This document shows positions 61,541 to 64,000 of a stretch of DNA of 64,000 bases, one piece after another. Source of the DNA: Halosimplex salinum (GTDB taxonomy: Archaea; Halobacteriota; Halobacteria; Halobacteriales; Haloarculaceae); contig NZ_QWGG01000010.1 in assembly GCF_003730195.1 (NCBI RefSeq), positions 62,001 to 126,000 on the forward strand, read 5' to 3'. The notes below the pieces were generated by a model. The model was given only the letters and a program-made list of their open reading frames with translations, did not search any database and was not told the origin of the DNA. The position numbers and the translations under genes are program-made. Position 1 is the first letter of the stretch, and every line of letters begins with the position of its first letter.

Positions 61541-61861
61541 TGAACGCCCTCGACTCGCTCGCTAGGCGCTGGATCGACCGCAGACGACGGTGAGCGTTGA
61601 AAGCCCTCGACCCGCTCGCGGTCGCTGAGTCGGGATATCCTCGGTCACTCCGTTCCCTCGGATAGTGCCCGCTCAGCGACCACGGGACTGCGCCCCGCGA
61701 GCGCGCCTCGCCCTTTCAGTCCGCCAGGGACGGGGACAGCAACGCACAGCACCGCGCCTCACGCCTCCCCAACCGACTGCGTTACTCAGTCGCTACGCTC
61801 CCTGCGTTACTCGTCCCTCGCACGATGCTGTCGCGGCATGAACGCCGCGACAGCGCGCGCC
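61541..61861. repeat. Intergenic repeat element, copy B (inverted relative to copy A)
   Basis: About 320 bp that match 40151-40462 in the reverse orientation. The 32 bases at 61598-61629 are the exact complement of 40374-40405, and the hairpin text at ~61831-61858 (GCTGTCGCGGC / GCCGCGACAGC) matches the copy A hairpin with a different loop. Within copy B a GGTGAGCGTTGAA motif occurs twice (61532-61544, 61589-61601). It fills the gene-free stretch 61473-61928. Confidence 0.75.
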
Positions 61862-61928
61862 AGAATCTCGGTCGAACAGTCGGAGAAAGAAATCTCGGGC
61901 ACTCCGGGAAGCGCCGGATCGGACCGAC

Positions 61929-62225
61929 CTACTGCATCGTCACGTACGTCAGGAAGAGGAGGGCGAGGAACTGGAGGGCGCGGAGGACGACGACGGCCTG
62001 CTGGGCGACGGGGTCGCCGGCGTACAGCATCTGCATGCTGAAGAAGTAGTAGACGGCCATGAGGTTCTCCAGCAGCATGACGGCCGCGAAGGCGAGCAGG
62101 CCGAGGATGAGGTTCGAGCGGAACGTGCGGTAGTTGCGGAGCCAGACGACGCCCAGGGTGACGAGGAGCAGGGCGTTCAGCCCGGCGAGGGCGGTCGCGA
62201 CGGTCAGCCAGGTGTGCATCGCCAT
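61929..62225 (-). CDS. Three-helix membrane protein beside HTH gene
   Basis: 98 aa. Helices LTVATALAGLNALLLVTLGVVWL, NLILGLLAFAAVMLLENLMAVYYFF and QAVVVLRALQFLALLFLTYV form the whole protein (DUF7521-like pattern). It follows the winged-helix gene by 4 nt on the same strand, as such pairs do in many haloarchaea. A direct interaction of the two is plausible, unproven. Confidence 0.75.
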   Translation of the reverse strand: MAMHTWLTVATALAGLNALLLVTLGVVWLRNYRTFRSNLILGLLAFAAVMLLENLMAVYYFFSMQMLYAGDPVAQQAVVVLRALQFLALLFLTYVTMQ

Positions 62226-62229
62226 AGTA

Positions 62230-62505
62230 TCAGTCCATTTGGTCGGTTATCGTCTCGAACTCCTCGCGGTGGTGGTCGAACCGGTCCGTGAGGAAGTACA
62301 TCGCGCCGTAGTCGTCGCCGCCGCGCTCGACGACGTCGTGGTCGAGGAGGACGTCGAGGTGGTGTCGCACCGTGTTGTAGTCCACGTCGAGCGCTTCGGC
62401 GAGCCTGTTGGCGTTGCGCGGCCGGTCGTCGAGCAACCGGATGATCCGCGCGCGGTTCTCCCCGCCGCGCGTCCCGGCGAGCAGATACCAGAGTGCCTTC
62501 TCCAT
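62230..62505 (-). CDS. ArsR-like winged-helix regulator
   Basis: 91 aa. ARIIRLLDDRPRNANRLAEALDVDYNTVRHHLDVLLDHDVVE is a winged-helix DNA-binding core: DYNTVRHHL is the recognition helix and DYGAMYFLTDRF the wing end. A CGAATAAAC element at ~62536-62544 lies about 35-40 nt upstream on the minus strand; starting further up would put it inside the gene. The membrane partner follows 4 nt later. Confidence 0.85.
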   Translation of the reverse strand: MEKALWYLLAGTRGGENRARIIRLLDDRPRNANRLAEALDVDYNTVRHHLDVLLDHDVVERGGDDYGAMYFLTDRFDHHREEFETITDQMD

Positions 62506-62579
62506 CGACGCTCGTTCGCTCCTGACCCGCGCCTCCCGTTTATTCGTGCTGGTTCCCGCCATCCCCGAAGAGCCGGGCG

Positions 62580-64000
62580 TCACTGAACGCTACCGGGATC
62601 GACCGTCTCGCTCACCCAGCCGGTCGGTCCGCTCGGGTACGCGCCGCTTTCCTCCTCTGGCTGGAGTTCGCCCGTCCCGTCGGTTGCGCGCACGACGACG
62701 TCGTGGCTTTCCTCGGGCGGGTCGTAGGCGTAGCGCCACTGGCGCCACGCGTCGTTCGCGTGCTCCGGTGGGTCCTCGACGGCACCGGTCGCACCCGGCA
62801 ATCGCTCCGTGAGTTCCGCCTCGTCCCACGTCTCGCCGCCATCGATAGACACCTCCACCCGCTCGATGCCGCGGATCCCCGCGTACGTGTGCCCACCGAC
62901 GAGGATCTGGCCGTCCTCCGTTCGGGTCTTCGCGTGGAGTTTGGCGACGGTCTCGACGGGGCCGGTGCCGTGCCACCCCTTCTGCTCCCAGTAGCCGTCC
63001 TGCTCCCGTTCGAGGAACTCGATCTCGGTGATCCACTTGACGTTGATCTCGCCCCAGTGGCCGGGGATGAGTGCGCGGACCGGCGCGCCGTGGCCGCGTG
63101 GGATCGGGCGGCCGTTCATGCCGAGTGCGAGCATTCCCGTCTCCAGGGCTTCGAGCGGGAACTCCTCGTAGTAGTCGTCGGCCGCCCGGAGCATGACGCA
63201 GTCGCAGTCCGAACTGGGACTGGCTTCCTCGATCAGGGGGGCGATGGGGACGCCGCTCCAGAGCGCGTTGTCCATCTTGTGGCCGTTGAGCGACTCGCCG
63301 ACACAGCGGAGGGTGATAAAGCGGTGTTCGAACTCGCGTTCGCGGAGGTCGTCGTAGTCGTAGGACACCTCCTGATCGACCTCGCCGGTGACCGACAGCG
63401 ACCACTCGGCGGCGTCGGGCGTCGGCGAGACCGAACTGTAGGAGACGTTGAAGAACTGCTCGCTGACCAGCGGGTCCATCTCCCCGAAATCGTAGGTGCG
63501 CTCCTCGGCGGCGGCCAGCTGGTCGTCCACGTCGAACGTCGGCGTCTCCACGTTGCTGTAGACGGCGGGGTCGCCCATCGGATCCCCGCCGTCGTCGCTC
63601 CCGCTGACGTCTTCACCGCCCGCGCTCGCGGTCGAACTGCCCTGACGACCGAGCGTGTACCCGACGGCGCTCGCGCCGAGGGCGGTGGCCAGGGCCGCGA
63701 CGACACGGCGTCGGCCGCCCGGGTCGCGACGGCCGACGAAGCGCTCGCCCGACCGGGAGAGGTCGGTCAGCCAGACGACGATACCGGCGCCGACGGCCGC
63801 GCCGAGCGACGCGACCGGACGAGACGTGAGCGCCGCCGTCGCCACCCACACGGCGACGGGGGCCCCGAGAACGGGAACGAGTCTGCTGTCGAGTTCCCGT
63901 CCGATCCCGATCGTCAGCCCCACCAGCAGGGCGTAGAGTGCGACGACGATCGATCCCGCGAGCGCGACGTTGAGTTGCTGTCCGAGATCACCGAGGACCG
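62580..64000 (-). CDS. Membrane-anchored molybdopterin oxidoreductase (sulfite oxidase fold), 5' truncated by window edge
   Basis: The frame stays open to the window end (at least 473 residues seen), so the N-terminus is missing. Visible: several hydrophobic helices at the start (LNVALAGSIVVALYALLVGLTIG, VPVLGAPVAVWVATAALT), then a signal/anchor-like stretch (RRRVVAALATALGASAVGYTLG). The molybdopterin domain follows with the Mo-coordinating Cys in FITLRCVGESLNG and RGHGAPVRALIPGHWGEINVKW. A final beta-sandwich (VEVSIDGGETWDEAELTE) is the dimerisation/Mo-co dimer domain. Cytochrome or quinone partner not visible. Confidence 0.88.
   Translation of the reverse strand, partial: VLGDLGQQLNVALAGSIVVALYALLVGLTIGIGRELDSRLVPVLGAPVAVWVATAALTSRPVASLGAAVGAGIVVWLTDLSRSGERFVGRRDPGGRRRVVAALATALGASAVGYTLGRQGSSTASAGGEDVSGSDDGGDPMGDPAVYSNVETPTFDVDDQLAAAEERTYDFGEMDPLVSEQFFNVSYSSVSPTPDAAEWSLSVTGEVDQEVSYDYDDLREREFEHRFITLRCVGESLNGHKMDNALWSGVPIAPLIEEASPSSDCDCVMLRAADDYYEEFPLEALETGMLALGMNGRPIPRGHGAPVRALIPGHWGEINVKWITEIEFLEREQDGYWEQKGWHGTGPVETVAKLHAKTRTEDGQILVGGHTYAGIRGIERVEVSIDGGETWDEAELTERLPGATGAVEDPPEHANDAWRQWRYAYDPPEESHDVVVRATDGTGELQPEEESGAYPSGPTGWVSETVDPGSVQ

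Overview
The window comes from a GC-rich, halophilic archaeon (class Halobacteria). The evidence is archaeal information-processing and lipid genes (TFB, transcription factor S, NAC, TrmI-type tRNA methyltransferase, NreA, sn-glycerol-1-phosphate dehydrogenase), a strongly acidic predicted proteome, many starts lying 25-30 nt below an AT-rich TATA-like box with almost no leader, and haloarchaeal hallmarks such as TSP3/HTH membrane proteins and FG-GAP surface proteins. No rRNA, tRNA, CRISPR array or complete insertion sequence was recognised. Most of it reads as ordinary chromosome with a few accessory patches.

Layout. 0-11 kb: the end of a folate-synthesis fusion gene, small enzymes, a glycosyltransferase, an exported zincin and a lipoprotein, an S9 peptidase, a pair of Nudix-fold proteins (one active-looking, one degenerate) and a two-gene ABC exporter. 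11-24 kb: egsA, an epimerase-like protein, a NYN protein, a membrane protein with five tandem YegP-like repeats, icd, a hairpin- and repeat-rich intergenic region, nac-trmI, transcription factor S and membrane proteins. 24-34 kb: an AlkP-superfamily phosphodiesterase, tiny haloarchaeal proteins, pyrophosphatase, a PadR regulator with a palindrome over its promoter, the rnhA pair, tfb, an M48 protease and nreA. 34-40 kb: a surface-protein/RND-type exporter pair and a flavin disulfide-reductase relative.

40-52 kb is the accessory-looking surface block: an intergenic repeat element (copy A), a tandem pair of FG-GAP surface proteins with duplicated promoters, a YprA-type helicase, and a signal peptide/Ca2+-repeat/TM/HTH protein that could be a one-component membrane regulator. 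52-64 kb: a DUF4188-like gene and a histidine phosphatase with lower GC than their neighbours, each preceded by the same 15-bp sequence; 5-formyl-THF cyclo-ligase and CheC; two DUF5658-like genes; a CoA-lyase/glutamate dehydrogenase/MaoC neighbourhood that would fit the methylaspartate cycle; a second, inverted copy of the repeat element (copy B); an HTH/membrane protein pair; and the 3' part of a membrane-anchored molybdopterin oxidoreductase.

The best candidates for something undescribed are the TSP3-TM-HTH protein, the inverted pair of intergenic elements with conserved hairpins, the five-repeat YegP membrane protein, and the FG-GAP pair with a shared promoter block and an atypical C-terminal anchor.
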